This document shows, in pieces, positions 26,658 through 34,101 of a stretch of DNA of 48,402 bases. Source of the stretch: an uncultured Lachnospiraceae bacterium (GTDB taxonomy: Bacteria; Bacillota; Clostridia; Lachnospirales; Lachnospiraceae); assembly GCA_944375815.1 (NCBI GenBank), contig CALWBA010000021.1:1-48402 (forward strand), in the 5' to 3' direction. The position numbers and the translations under genes are program-made. Every line of letters starts with the position of its first letter. Position 1 is the first letter of the stretch. A model generated the notes under the pieces. It saw only the letters and a program-made list of their open reading frames with translations, did no database searches and was not told the origin of the DNA.

Positions 26658-26826
26658 AAGGGCGTAAAGGCCACAGACGGGGGGCTGCCGGTGGGCAGTA
26701 CCTCCTTTATATTTTCCGGCAGCAAGGAGTCAGATATGAAGAAATAATCCGGACACTTTGTTCATATAACTGTAAAGAGAAAAGAGGGGCGGAGTAAGCC
26801 GCAACCCTGCTGAAACAGCGGGTTTT
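26658..26826 (+). ncRNA. Unassigned structured RNA element with mini-ORF, between dusB and greA
   Basis: A TATACT box at 26652-26657 could start a transcript near 26663. GCTGCCGG (26684-26691) pairs perfectly with CCGGCAGC (26716-26723). The loop carries CTCCTT (26702-26707), complementary to AAGGAG (26724-26729) just after the stem, so an H-type pseudoknot could mask this ribosome binding site. The same 5' strand can pair locally (CTGCC/GGCAG, 26685-26698), giving a competing fold. Seven bases after AAGGAG-T lies ATG AAG AAA TAA (26736-26747), encoding Met-Lys-Lys. At the end AACCC(T)GCTG/CAGCGGGTT forms a terminator-like hairpin with TTTT. I do not recognise the family. It fills most of the 320-bp gap before greA. 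Confidence 0.45.
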
Positions 26827-26841
26827 GGGGATGTACAGGTC

Positions 26842-26870
26842 TTGACATTTGACGGCAGATTTCGTATAAT
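26842..26870 (+). promoter_or_regulatory. Consensus promoter of greA-lysS
   Basis: TTGACA (26842-26847) and TATAAT (26865-26870) are both perfect and spaced 17 bp apart. A small hairpin TTCAGG/CCTGAA (~26890-26909) lies in the leader. Confidence 0.9.
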
Positions 26871-26956
26871 ACATTGATTCAAAGAGAAGGTTCAGGGGGT
26901 TCCTGAATCATATCGTTAGATAATTAGCAGGAAATTCAGAAAGGGTGTAGTAAATC

Positions 26957-27439
26957 ATGGATGAGAAGAAAAATATACTGACATATGCTGGTTTAAAGAA
27001 ACTGGAGGATGAGCTGCATGACTTAAAGGTTGTGAGAAGAAAAGAGGTTGCAGCTAAAATAAAAGAGGCGAGAGAGCAGGGTGACCTGTCCGAGAATGCG
27101 GAGTACGATGCAGCGAAGGACGAGCAGCGCGATATTGAGGCCCGCATCGAGGAGATCGAGAAGATCTTAAAGAATGCTGAGGTTGTAGTCGAGGATGAGG
27201 TTGACTTCGACAAGATCAGCATTGGATGTAAGGTAACCGTATTTGATATGGAGTTCGACGAGGAGATGGAGCTTCAGATCGTAGGCTCTACAGAGGCTAA
27301 CAGCCTGCAGGGCAAGATTTCCAATGAGTCCCCGGTAGGCAAAGCTCTGATCGGTGCTAAGACCGGCGACGTAGTGGATGTGGAAATGCCCACCGGAATT
27401 ATGCAGTATAAGGTATTGAACATCCAGAGAAATATCTAA
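26957..27439 (+). CDS. greA: Transcription elongation factor GreA
   Basis: The 160-residue protein has the standard GreA build. An N-terminal coiled coil (residues ~1-75) carries LTYAGLKKLEDEL and, at its tip, DLSENAEYDAAKDEQ; the acidic tip residues stimulate RNA polymerase to cleave backtracked RNA. A C-terminal FKBP-like domain (~85-160, SPVGKALIGAKTGDVVDV) binds the polymerase. It is driven by a perfect consensus promoter and followed by three hairpins before lysS. Identification is secure. Confidence 0.97.
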   Translation: MDEKKNILTYAGLKKLEDELHDLKVVRRKEVAAKIKEAREQGDLSENAEYDAAKDEQRDIEARIEEIEKILKNAEVVVEDEVDFDKISIGCKVTVFDMEFDEEMELQIVGSTEANSLQGKISNESPVGKALIGAKTGDVVDVEMPTGIMQYKVLNIQRNI

Positions 27440-27445
27440 GCCTTC

Positions 27446-27542
27446 ATGCGCCTATAGCCGGATGCACCATCAGTGCAAGAAGTCCGGCGGGCGCATTTAG
27501 CGTCCCTGGACGCATGCCGCCTGTTCGGCGGCGGGATTTTTT
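27446..27542 (+). terminator. Three consecutive hairpins with terminator between greA and lysS
   Basis: Hairpin 1 is an interrupted long stem: ATGCGCC (27446-27452) with GGCGCAT (27490-27496) and CCGGA (27458-27462) with TCCGG (27483-27487). Hairpin 2 is GCGTCC/GGACGC (27500-27513). Hairpin 3 is GCCGCC/GGCGGC (27516-27532) followed by GGGATTTTTT, an intrinsic terminator. lysS starts 35 bp later, so the terminator probably tunes rather than abolishes readthrough. Confidence 0.75.
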
Positions 27543-27576
27543 GTAAGAATACTGGAAAAGAGGAGAGAGAAAACAA

Positions 27577-29493
27577 ATGGCTGAACAGAAAAAGCAAGCA
27601 CAGGAACAGGACATTAACCAGCTTCTGAAGGTGCGCCGTGATAAATTAAAGGAGCTTCAGGAGAATGGAAAGGATCCGTTCATTATTACAAAATACGACG
27701 TTACACATCACAGCCAGGAAATCAAGGATCATTTTGACGAGCTGGAAGGACAGACAGTGTCCATAGCTGGACGTGTAATGTCCAAACGTGTGATGGGTAA
27801 AGCTTCTTTCTGCAACATTCAGGATCTGCCGGGCAATATCCAGTCCTATGTGGCAAGAGACAGTGTCGGAGAGGAAGCCTACAAGGACTTTAAGAAAATG
27901 GATATCGGAGATATCGTGGGAATCAAAGGTGAAGTATTCCGCACAAAGACCGGAGAGATTTCAATTCATGCAGCATCTGTGCAGCTTCTCTCCAAGAGTC
28001 TGCAGATTCTTCCGGAGAAGTTCCATGGACTGACAAACACAGATATGCGCTACCGCCAGAGATATGTGGACCTGATTATGAATCCGGAAGTTAAGGATAC
28101 ATTTGTGAAGCGCTCTCAGATTATCAGGGAGATCCGCAACTTCCTTGACGCGCAGGGATTCATGGAGGTAGAGACTCCGATGCTTGTGGCAAATGCAGGA
28201 GGAGCTGCAGCCAGACCGTTTGAGACTCATTACAACGCGCTGGACGAGGACGTAAAACTGCGTATTTCTCTGGAGCTGTACTTAAAGAGACTGATTGTCG
28301 GAGGACTTGAGCGGGTATACGAGATCGGACGTGTATTCAGAAATGAGGGAACTGACGCAAGACATAATCCGGAATTCACCCTGATGGAACTGTACCAGGC
28401 GTATACGGATTACAACGGAATGATGGATCTGACAGAGAATCTGTACCGTACAGTTGCCGAGAAGGTCTGCGGAACCGCAGTCGTACCGTACGGCGATGTG
28501 ATGATTGATCTTTCCAAGCCGTTTGAGCGCCTCTCCATGGTAGACGCCGTGAAGAAGTATGCTGGTGTGGATTTCCGTGAAATCAAGAGCGATGAGGAGG
28601 CAAAAGCCGTTGCTGACGCTCACCACGTAGAATATGAGCCGAGACATAAGAAGGGTGATATCTTAAGCTTGTTCTTCGAGGAGTTTGTTGAGGAGCATCT
28701 TGTACAGCCGACATTTGTCATTGACCATCCGGTTGAGATCTCCCCGCTGACCAAGAAGAAACCGGATGATCCGGAGTACACGGAGCGTTTTGAGCTGTTT
28801 ATTACAGGAAGAGAGATGGCAAACGCTTACTCTGAGTTAAACGATCCGATCGACCAGAGAGCACGTTTCGAGGCTCAGGAAGCACTGCTTGCGCAGGGTG
28901 ACGAAGAGGCCAACCACACAGATGAGGACTTCTTAAATGCTCTTTCCATCGGTATGCCGCCGACAGGAGGAATCGGATTCGGAATCGACAGAATGGTAAT
29001 GCTGCTGACAAATTCTGCAGCAATCCGTGACGTACTGCTGTTCCCGACAATGAAGTCACAGGGCGGTGCAAAGAACGAAGCAAACAATGCAGCGCAGGCT
29101 GCACAGGCGGAGAAGATCGATCTGTCTAAAGTAAAAGTAGTGCCTCTTTTTGAGGAGATGGTAGACTTTGATACATTCAGCAAATCCGATTTCCGCGCAG
29201 TAAAAGTGAAAGCATGTGAGGCAGTTCCGAAGAGCAAAAAGCTCTTAAAGTTCACTCTGGATGACGGAAGCGGAACAGACCGCATTATTTTAAGCGGAAT
29301 CCATGAGTATTACGAGCCGGAAGAGCTGGTTGGAAAGACCTGCATCGCTATTGTAAATCTGCCGCCGAGAAAGATGATGGGCATTGATTCCTGCGGTATG
29401 CTGATCAGTGCCGTACATGAGTATGACGGTCAGGAAACGCTGAACCTGCTTATGGTAGACGACAAGATTCCGGCAGGAGCGAAGTTGTATTAA
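27577..29493 (+). CDS. lysS: Lysyl-tRNA synthetase (class II) with C-terminal tRNA-binding domain
   Basis: The 638-residue enzyme charges tRNA-Lys. An N-terminal OB anticodon-binding domain (~55-165) precedes the class II catalytic core: motif 2 lies in VYEIGRVFRNEGTDARHNPEF and motif 3 in GGIGFGIDRMVMLL. Usual bacterial LysRS ends near residue 500. Here an Ala/Gln linker (~500-512) leads to an extra ~110-residue OB domain of the Trbp111/EMAP/CsaA type (FDTFSKSDFRAVKVKACEAVP ... PPRKMMGIDSCGMLISA), a general tRNA-binding module. The extension is in frame and has the same codon style. AGAGGAGAG precedes ATG 27577. It forms an operon with greA, with an internal terminator. Confidence 0.95.
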   Translation: MAEQKKQAQEQDINQLLKVRRDKLKELQENGKDPFIITKYDVTHHSQEIKDHFDELEGQTVSIAGRVMSKRVMGKASFCNIQDLPGNIQSYVARDSVGEEAYKDFKKMDIGDIVGIKGEVFRTKTGEISIHAASVQLLSKSLQILPEKFHGLTNTDMRYRQRYVDLIMNPEVKDTFVKRSQIIREIRNFLDAQGFMEVETPMLVANAGGAAARPFETHYNALDEDVKLRISLELYLKRLIVGGLERVYEIGRVFRNEGTDARHNPEFTLMELYQAYTDYNGMMDLTENLYRTVAEKVCGTAVVPYGDVMIDLSKPFERLSMVDAVKKYAGVDFREIKSDEEAKAVADAHHVEYEPRHKKGDILSLFFEEFVEEHLVQPTFVIDHPVEISPLTKKKPDDPEYTERFELFITGREMANAYSELNDPIDQRARFEAQEALLAQGDEEANHTDEDFLNALSIGMPPTGGIGFGIDRMVMLLTNSAAIRDVLLFPTMKSQGGAKNEANNAAQAAQAEKIDLSKVKVVPLFEEMVDFDTFSKSDFRAVKVKACEAVPKSKKLLKFTLDDGSGTDRIILSGIHEYYEPEELVGKTCIAIVNLPPRKMMGIDSCGMLISAVHEYDGQETLNLLMVDDKIPAGAKLY

Positions 29494-29540
29494 TATACTT
29501 GCTATGGCAATTAGATAATTTAAAAGAAGATATGGTTATA

Positions 29541-29578
29541 GGGTATTTTTCTGAGATAATTGGGAAAATACCCTTTTT
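29541..29578 (+). terminator. Terminator after lysS
   Basis: GGGTATTTT (29541-29549) and AAAATACCC (29565-29573) form a perfect 9-bp stem followed by TTTTT. Confidence 0.88.
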
Positions 29579-29635
29579 AATATAGAACTCTATGCCTCCG
29601 AAGCAACAGATTTATAAAACTCATGCTGTGCGTTA

Positions 29636-29664
29636 TTGACAAAAAATATATTATATGTTATAAG
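29636..29664 (+). promoter_or_regulatory. Promoter of the MATE gene
   Basis: TTGACA (29636-29641) and TATAAG (29659-29664) are spaced 17 bp apart. Transcription would start near 29671, giving a ~134-nt leader. Confidence 0.75.
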
Positions 29665-29676
29665 TGTATCGTTCAT

Positions 29677-29756
29677 CGGAGGGTGAGTAACATTGGAAGT
29701 TGCGAGCTGGATAAGATGGCAGGTGAAACTCCTGCTTTCTTATCCGGCTTTTTTTT
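29677..29756 (+). promoter_or_regulatory. Attenuator-type leader of the MATE gene: ribosome binding site, possible TTG start, terminator
   Basis: CGGAGGGTG (29677-29685) is a strong ribosome binding site, yet no ATG follows; TTG 29693 is correctly placed and opens a reading frame that runs through the next hairpin. AGCTGGATAAGA (29705-29716) pairs with TCTTATCCGGCT (29738-29749), with an inner GCAGG/CCTGC stem, followed by eight Ts: a strong terminator ahead of the coding gene. Ribosome position on the leader ORF could decide whether it forms. The arrangement is like translation-coupled attenuators of antibiotic-inducible exporters; that reading is inference. Confidence 0.65.
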
Positions 29757-29804
29757 GTAAGAACTTCCTGCATATTTTTGAAATTTATATAAGGAGAGAG
29801 CATT

Positions 29805-31154
29805 ATGAAACAAAGCACACAGAACAAATTAACACAGGGGAATATACTGAAATCCCTTATTTCATTTGCATTTCCAGTACTGCTGGCGCTTTTTCTGCAG
29901 GCAATGTATGGTGCCGCGGATTTAATTATTGTCGGAAAGTTTGCAGGAACCTATGAACAGTCCGGAGTGGCATCAGGAAGTCAGCTTTTCAATATGATCA
30001 CTATGATCATAACAGGACTTACGATGGGAGTAACAGTATTTGTAGGCGATTGTATAGGCAGAGGGAACAGAGAGAAAGCAGGACAAGGTATTGGCTCAGG
30101 TATTGTTCTCTTTTCCGCTCTTGCTCTTTTGTTAACCGCTTTACTGGTACCTTCCAGTGATTTGCTGTCAGAGCTTATGCATGCACCTGCAGAAGCATTT
30201 ACGCAAACAAGCAATTATATAAAGATCTGCGGTATAGGAACCGTTTTCATTATCGCCTATAATGTAATTGGTGCCGTTTTTCGCGGTGTTGGTGACGCAA
30301 AAACACCGTTACTGACAGTAGCCGTTGCCTGTCTGATAAATATTCTGGGAGATTTATTATTAGTAGCAGGATTTGGGATGGGAGCTTCCGGTGCAGCTAT
30401 AGCTACAGTATCAGCACAGGCAGTCAGCGTATTATTTTCTCTGCATTTTATCAGCAAAAAAACACTTCCGTTTTCATTTTCAAAGGAATATATCCGTTTT
30501 GAGAAAAACTATGTAAAAAGAATTTTGGCCGTTGGTGTTCCGATTGGTCTTCAGGAAATGCTTGTCCAATTTTCTTTCCTGTTTATTCAGGTCGTAGTAA
30601 ACAGAATGGGGGTTGTAGAATCGGCAGCTGTAGGGGTTGCGGAAAAGGTATGTGTGTTTTTGATGCTGGTTGCTTCGGCCTATATGCAGTCTATATCTGC
30701 TTTTGTAGCGCAGAATAATGGAGCGGGTGCCTATAATCGTTCAAAAAAAGCACTTTTTTATGGCATAAAAACAGCATTGCTTGCCGGGCTACTGATGAGT
30801 ATTCTTTCATTTTTCGGGGGCGCCATGCTGTCTTCTGCTTTTTCAAATGAGAGCAGTGTTATTGCATCTGCACACGAATATCTGAAAGCATATTCCATAG
30901 ACTGCCTGCTGACGGCAATACTGTTTTGCTTCATAGGATATTTTAATGGCTGCGGCAAAACGGTATTTGTTATGGTGCAAGGTGTATTTGGAGCTTTTTG
31001 CGTCAGGATTCCGACAGTGTTTTTAATGAGTCAAATAGAGGATGCATCCTTATTTCATATTGGATTGGGCACACCTGTTTCCTCTGCTGCACAGATTGTT
31101 CTTTGTATTGCCGCATATCGATTTTATAATAGCATCTGTACGATAGAAAAATAG
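29805..31154 (+). CDS. MATE family efflux transporter
   Basis: The 449-residue protein has 12 predicted hydrophobic helices in two homologous halves. FAFPVLLALFLQAMYGAADLIIVGKF and VPIGLQEMLVQFSF-type repeats mark the MATE superfamily (DinF/NorM-like branch). Such carriers export drugs, dyes or other organic compounds in exchange for sodium or protons. The substrate cannot be read from the sequence. AAGGAGAG precedes ATG 29805. The leader contains a terminator and a possible leader ORF, suggesting the exporter is induced. Composition is more AT-rich than the preceding housekeeping genes, which fits an acquired gene. Confidence 0.92.
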   Translation: MKQSTQNKLTQGNILKSLISFAFPVLLALFLQAMYGAADLIIVGKFAGTYEQSGVASGSQLFNMITMIITGLTMGVTVFVGDCIGRGNREKAGQGIGSGIVLFSALALLLTALLVPSSDLLSELMHAPAEAFTQTSNYIKICGIGTVFIIAYNVIGAVFRGVGDAKTPLLTVAVACLINILGDLLLVAGFGMGASGAAIATVSAQAVSVLFSLHFISKKTLPFSFSKEYIRFEKNYVKRILAVGVPIGLQEMLVQFSFLFIQVVVNRMGVVESAAVGVAEKVCVFLMLVASAYMQSISAFVAQNNGAGAYNRSKKALFYGIKTALLAGLLMSILSFFGGAMLSSAFSNESSVIASAHEYLKAYSIDCLLTAILFCFIGYFNGCGKTVFVMVQGVFGAFCVRIPTVFLMSQIEDASLFHIGLGTPVSSAAQIVLCIAAYRFYNSICTIEK

Positions 31155-31216
31155 GATTGACAGATACGATTTTTTTTGTGAAACTAAGCATATAAACTGT
31201 TAAGGAGAAGGAGTTT

Positions 31217-32686
31217 ATGAACAGCAAAGTACAAGAGTATCTGAAAAAAATTGATGAGGTAATTGCAGAGGGACCTTATAAGGATGACTGGGAATCTTTA
31301 AGTAAGTATACCGAACCGGAATGGTATAAGAAGGCAAAATTCGGAATTTTTATCCATTGGGGTGTTTACAGTGTGCCGGCGTTCGGCAGCGAATGGTATC
31401 CGCGTCTGATGTACCTGGAAGGAACCAAAGAATATGATCACCATGTGAAGACGTATGGTCCGCATAAGGAGTTTGGCTATAAGGATTTTATTCCTATGTT
31501 TAAGGCCGAAAAATTTGATGCCGGTGAGTGGATGAAACTTTTTAAAGAAAGCGGAGCGAAATATATTATGCCGGTTGCGGAACACCATGATGGATTCCAG
31601 ATGTATGACAGCGAACTCTCAGAGTGGTGTGCGGCAAAGATGGGACCTCATAGGGATATTATCGGTGAACTGAAAGAGGAAGCAGATAAGGAAGGGATTG
31701 TATTCAGCGTTTCCAGTCACAGAGCAGAAAATTACTGGTTTTTTGCAGGATCCAGAACCTTCGATTCCGGTATTGAAGGAGAGGGAATGATCGAACCGTA
31801 TGGATATCGTGATCCGGCATACATAAAACGAGAGGCTGATACAGGTGTACATTCTGAACCGGCTTCCAAGGAGCATCTGGAGGACTGGCTCGTACGTACC
31901 TGTGAACTGGTGGATAAATATCAGCCGAAAATAATCTTTTTTGACTGGTGGATTCAGAATAAGTGTTTTAAACCATACCTGAAGAAATTCGCGGCATATT
32001 ATTACAACCGTGCGGCACAGTGGGGTGTACAGGTGGCTATTAACTATAAGTATGAGGCGTTCGCATACTCTACTGCTATTCTTGACATAGAGAGAGGACA
32101 GCTTTCCGGAATCCGGCCCAGACTGTGGCAGACGGATACATCTGTAGCGGAAAATTCTTGGGGATATACGGAAAATAACTTATTTAAGAGCCCGGTTGAT
32201 CTGGTGTGCGATATTATTGACATAGTCAGCAAAAATGGCTGTATGCTTCTGAACATCGGTCCGAAGGCGGATGGAACCATTACAGAGGAAGAACAGGAAG
32301 TGCTGAGGAATATCGGAAGCTGGCTTAAGGTAAATGGCGAGTCCATTTACGATACTACATACTGGCAGGTATACGGCGAAGGACCTACGCAGATTGCTGA
32401 CGGAGCGTTCACAGATGTAAACCGCATGCCGTTTACAAGCGAAGATATCCGATTTACCTATAAGGCACCCTGCATCTATGCCAACGTTCTGGTATGGCCG
32501 CAGGACGGTAAAGTTTCTATAAAAAGCCTGGGCAGCAAAAAGTTTGACGGCGTAATTAAAAGCGTATCTGTGCTGGGATACGATAATCCGGTCTCCTTCA
32601 GACATGAAGAGGAATCATTGGAAATTCAGGCAGAAGGCACTATTAAGACCGATTATCCCGTATGCCTTAAGATAACCATGGAATAA
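31217..32686 (+). CDS. Alpha-L-fucosidase (glycoside hydrolase family 29)
   Basis: The 489-residue protein has the GH29 barrel: KFGIFIHWGVYSVPAFGSEWYP, PVAEHHDGFQMY (substrate-binding HH), and IIFFDWW, whose Asp243 is in the nucleophile position, then NIGPKADGTI near the barrel end. A C-terminal beta-sandwich (~390-489) follows. It should release L-fucose from glycans. There is no signal peptide, so the substrate must be imported. TAAGGAGAAGG precedes the ATG. It stands convergent to the LacI gene and upstream of the sugar locus; whether that repressor also controls it is unclear, as no matching operator was seen in its upstream region. The acid/base residue was not identified. Confidence 0.92.
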   Translation: MNSKVQEYLKKIDEVIAEGPYKDDWESLSKYTEPEWYKKAKFGIFIHWGVYSVPAFGSEWYPRLMYLEGTKEYDHHVKTYGPHKEFGYKDFIPMFKAEKFDAGEWMKLFKESGAKYIMPVAEHHDGFQMYDSELSEWCAAKMGPHRDIIGELKEEADKEGIVFSVSSHRAENYWFFAGSRTFDSGIEGEGMIEPYGYRDPAYIKREADTGVHSEPASKEHLEDWLVRTCELVDKYQPKIIFFDWWIQNKCFKPYLKKFAAYYYNRAAQWGVQVAINYKYEAFAYSTAILDIERGQLSGIRPRLWQTDTSVAENSWGYTENNLFKSPVDLVCDIIDIVSKNGCMLLNIGPKADGTITEEEQEVLRNIGSWLKVNGESIYDTTYWQVYGEGPTQIADGAFTDVNRMPFTSEDIRFTYKAPCIYANVLVWPQDGKVSIKSLGSKKFDGVIKSVSVLGYDNPVSFRHEEESLEIQAEGTIKTDYPVCLKITME

Positions 32687-32709
32687 TATTCGAAAGATAA
32701 TACCAAACA

Positions 32710-32745
32710 GGGGCCGGAGTGACTTGTTCAAGTCACTCCGGCCCC
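32710..32745. terminator. Perfect 17-bp inverted repeat between convergent GH29 and LacI genes
   Basis: GGGGCCGGAGTGACTTG (32710-32726) and its exact complement (32729-32745) are separated by TT. It is very GC-rich compared with its AT-rich surroundings. It probably protects or terminates both convergent transcripts, although neither side has a clear T-run. Confidence 0.6.
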
Positions 32746-32795
32746 CAAAACTTAGCGTAGATCCTTTTGTATATTTGTCACGTATACAGTTTTAA

Positions 32796-33833
32796 TCATA
32801 AATCCTTTTCGGTAGTTTCCCGTCGATAAAGAATAGGGGTTATAACTTTGTGAACAGGTTCTTTAAAAGGAGCAGAATTCATATTTTTTCGTTCATTAAG
32901 TTGTTCGACCAGAAGAGAAACTGCTTCGGAAGCCAGTTTCTCCATCTGCTGGCCTATGGTGGAAATAGATATTACAGCTTCCCGTGAAATGGGAGCATTA
33001 TCAAATCCGACGATATAATAGTCATCCGGCAATCGCCCATACTTACGAAAGAGCAAATTTAAAAAGACATTTGCATGAGTATCATTTGAAATAAAAATTC
33101 CCTTTCTCATACCGGCATATTTAGCATCCAGATATTCCAGAATGTCAGCAAGCTGCAGCCGCGCAGATTCATAGGTACTGCCCAGTTCTCGATACAGCAT
33201 TTCGTGTTTTAACCCGTGTTCCTGACAGAAGTCCAAAAATCCGGTAATACGTCCATGAGCCGGAACGTCTTCTGAAGAAGGGGAATTAATATGAACCAGA
33301 ATATCACAGTTATGTTTTGCCAAAAGGCACGATGCCTGTACCCCGCCCATATAATTATCAGTATTAACACTGGAGACATATTTATCTTCACGTTCAATCG
33401 TGACAACAGGGATTTTCAAATCAGCCAGCTGCCGGGAAGGCAAAGTGTGGCTCAGAACAATCAGACCTTCGATTTTATAAGCAAGCAGTTCCCGAATGTA
33501 TCGTTCCTCAGTTTCAGCGTTTTCATTTCCTATAAACACCAGAAATTTGTAGCCATACTGCTCATATGTACTTAAAATCTGTGTGAGTATTTCAGAATAG
33601 TATTGATAATAAAGTGTTGGTATAATAATCCCAACAAATTCTGTTTTTCCATTGGCTAAAATTCTGGCGACCTTATTTTCTTTATAATTCAATTTTTCTA
33701 AGGCTTCAGCGATTATTTTCTGATTTTCCGGAGTCAGGGAGTCCGGGTTGTTAAAATATCTGGAAATAGTTGTTTTAGAAAAATTGGTATATTTTGCAAT
33801 ATCGTTAAAAGTAATATTTTTCTTTTTATTCAT
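32796..33833 (-). CDS. LacI-family transcriptional regulator
   Basis: The 345-residue protein has an N-terminal LacI helix-turn-helix (NITFNDIAKYTNFSKTTISRYFN, then the hinge helix) and a periplasmic-binding-protein-like effector domain (~60-330, EFVGIIIPTLYYQYYSEIL ... IVGFDNAPISRE). It should bind a sugar or sugar phosphate and release its operator. ATG 33833 is chosen over 33857 because AAAGGAAAAG lies just upstream of it. It is divergent from the ABC-GH32 operon, with a perfect palindromic operator beside that operon's promoter. The effector is probably a fructoside or its product, inferred from the GH32 target operon. Confidence 0.93.
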   Translation of the reverse strand: MNKKKNITFNDIAKYTNFSKTTISRYFNNPDSLTPENQKIIAEALEKLNYKENKVARILANGKTEFVGIIIPTLYYQYYSEILTQILSTYEQYGYKFLVFIGNENAETEERYIRELLAYKIEGLIVLSHTLPSRQLADLKIPVVTIEREDKYVSSVNTDNYMGGVQASCLLAKHNCDILVHINSPSSEDVPAHGRITGFLDFCQEHGLKHEMLYRELGSTYESARLQLADILEYLDAKYAGMRKGIFISNDTHANVFLNLLFRKYGRLPDDYYIVGFDNAPISREAVISISTIGQQMEKLASEAVSLLVEQLNERKNMNSAPFKEPVHKVITPILYRRETTEKDL

Positions 33834-33890
33834 ATCTACTTTTCCTTTTTCTTTCATAGAGTGTTTGCAGTAAGAAAATATATCGCATTA

Positions 33891-33919
33891 ATTATAACAG
33901 CATAATAAGAAAAACACAA
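33891..33919 (-). promoter_or_regulatory. Promoter of the LacI-family gene
   Basis: On the minus strand TTGTGT (33919-33914) and TATAAT (33896-33891) are spaced 17 bp apart. The half-operator AGTAACCG lies ~15 bp upstream of the -35 box. Confidence 0.7.
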
Positions 33920-33931
33920 CATAGCGACAAG

Positions 33932-33948
33932 AGAGTAACCGATTTTGT
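33932..33948. promoter_or_regulatory. Possible second LacI operator (degenerate)
   Basis: AGTAACCG at 33934-33941 is an exact copy of the left half of the main palindrome, with a poor right half (GATTTTGT). It sits between the divergent promoters, 123 bp from the main site, a distance that could allow looping. Confidence 0.4.
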
Positions 33949-34019
33949 AAAATACTCACTAATACGCCAATGGAAAATTGGTAAATACTGATAAACATAA
34001 GTAAAATGCGGGATTTTTG

Positions 34020-34048
34020 TTGTATATCACCCAACGTATTGATATAAT
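34020..34048 (+). promoter_or_regulatory. Promoter of the ABC transporter-GH32 operon
   Basis: TTGTAT (34020-34025) and a perfect TATAAT (34043-34048) are spaced 17 bp apart, placing the start of transcription near 34055, at the edge of the operator. Confidence 0.85.
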
Positions 34049-34056
34049 CAAATAAA

Positions 34057-34072
34057 AAGTAACCGGTTACTT
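34057..34072. promoter_or_regulatory. LacI-family operator at the ABC-GH32 promoter
   Basis: AAGTAACCGGTTACTT is a perfect 16-bp palindrome with the central CG typical of LacI-family operators. It covers the predicted start of transcription, where a bound repressor would block RNA polymerase. The divergent LacI gene is the obvious regulator. Confidence 0.85.
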
Positions 34073-34101
34073 ACAAAAATATAACAAGGAGGAAGAGGAT
34101 C

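Noticed and set aside
26658-26760. T-box, lysine or cobalamin riboswitch upstream of greA-lysS
   Set aside because: Short matches (GTGGGCAGTACC, GAGTCAGATA) resemble fragments of such elements, but the defining conserved cores and their order are absent.
29693-29956. An 87-residue protein gene starting at TTG 29693
   Set aside because: It overlaps the MATE gene out of frame for 150 bp and matches no family. Only its first part is considered, as a leader ORF for attenuation.
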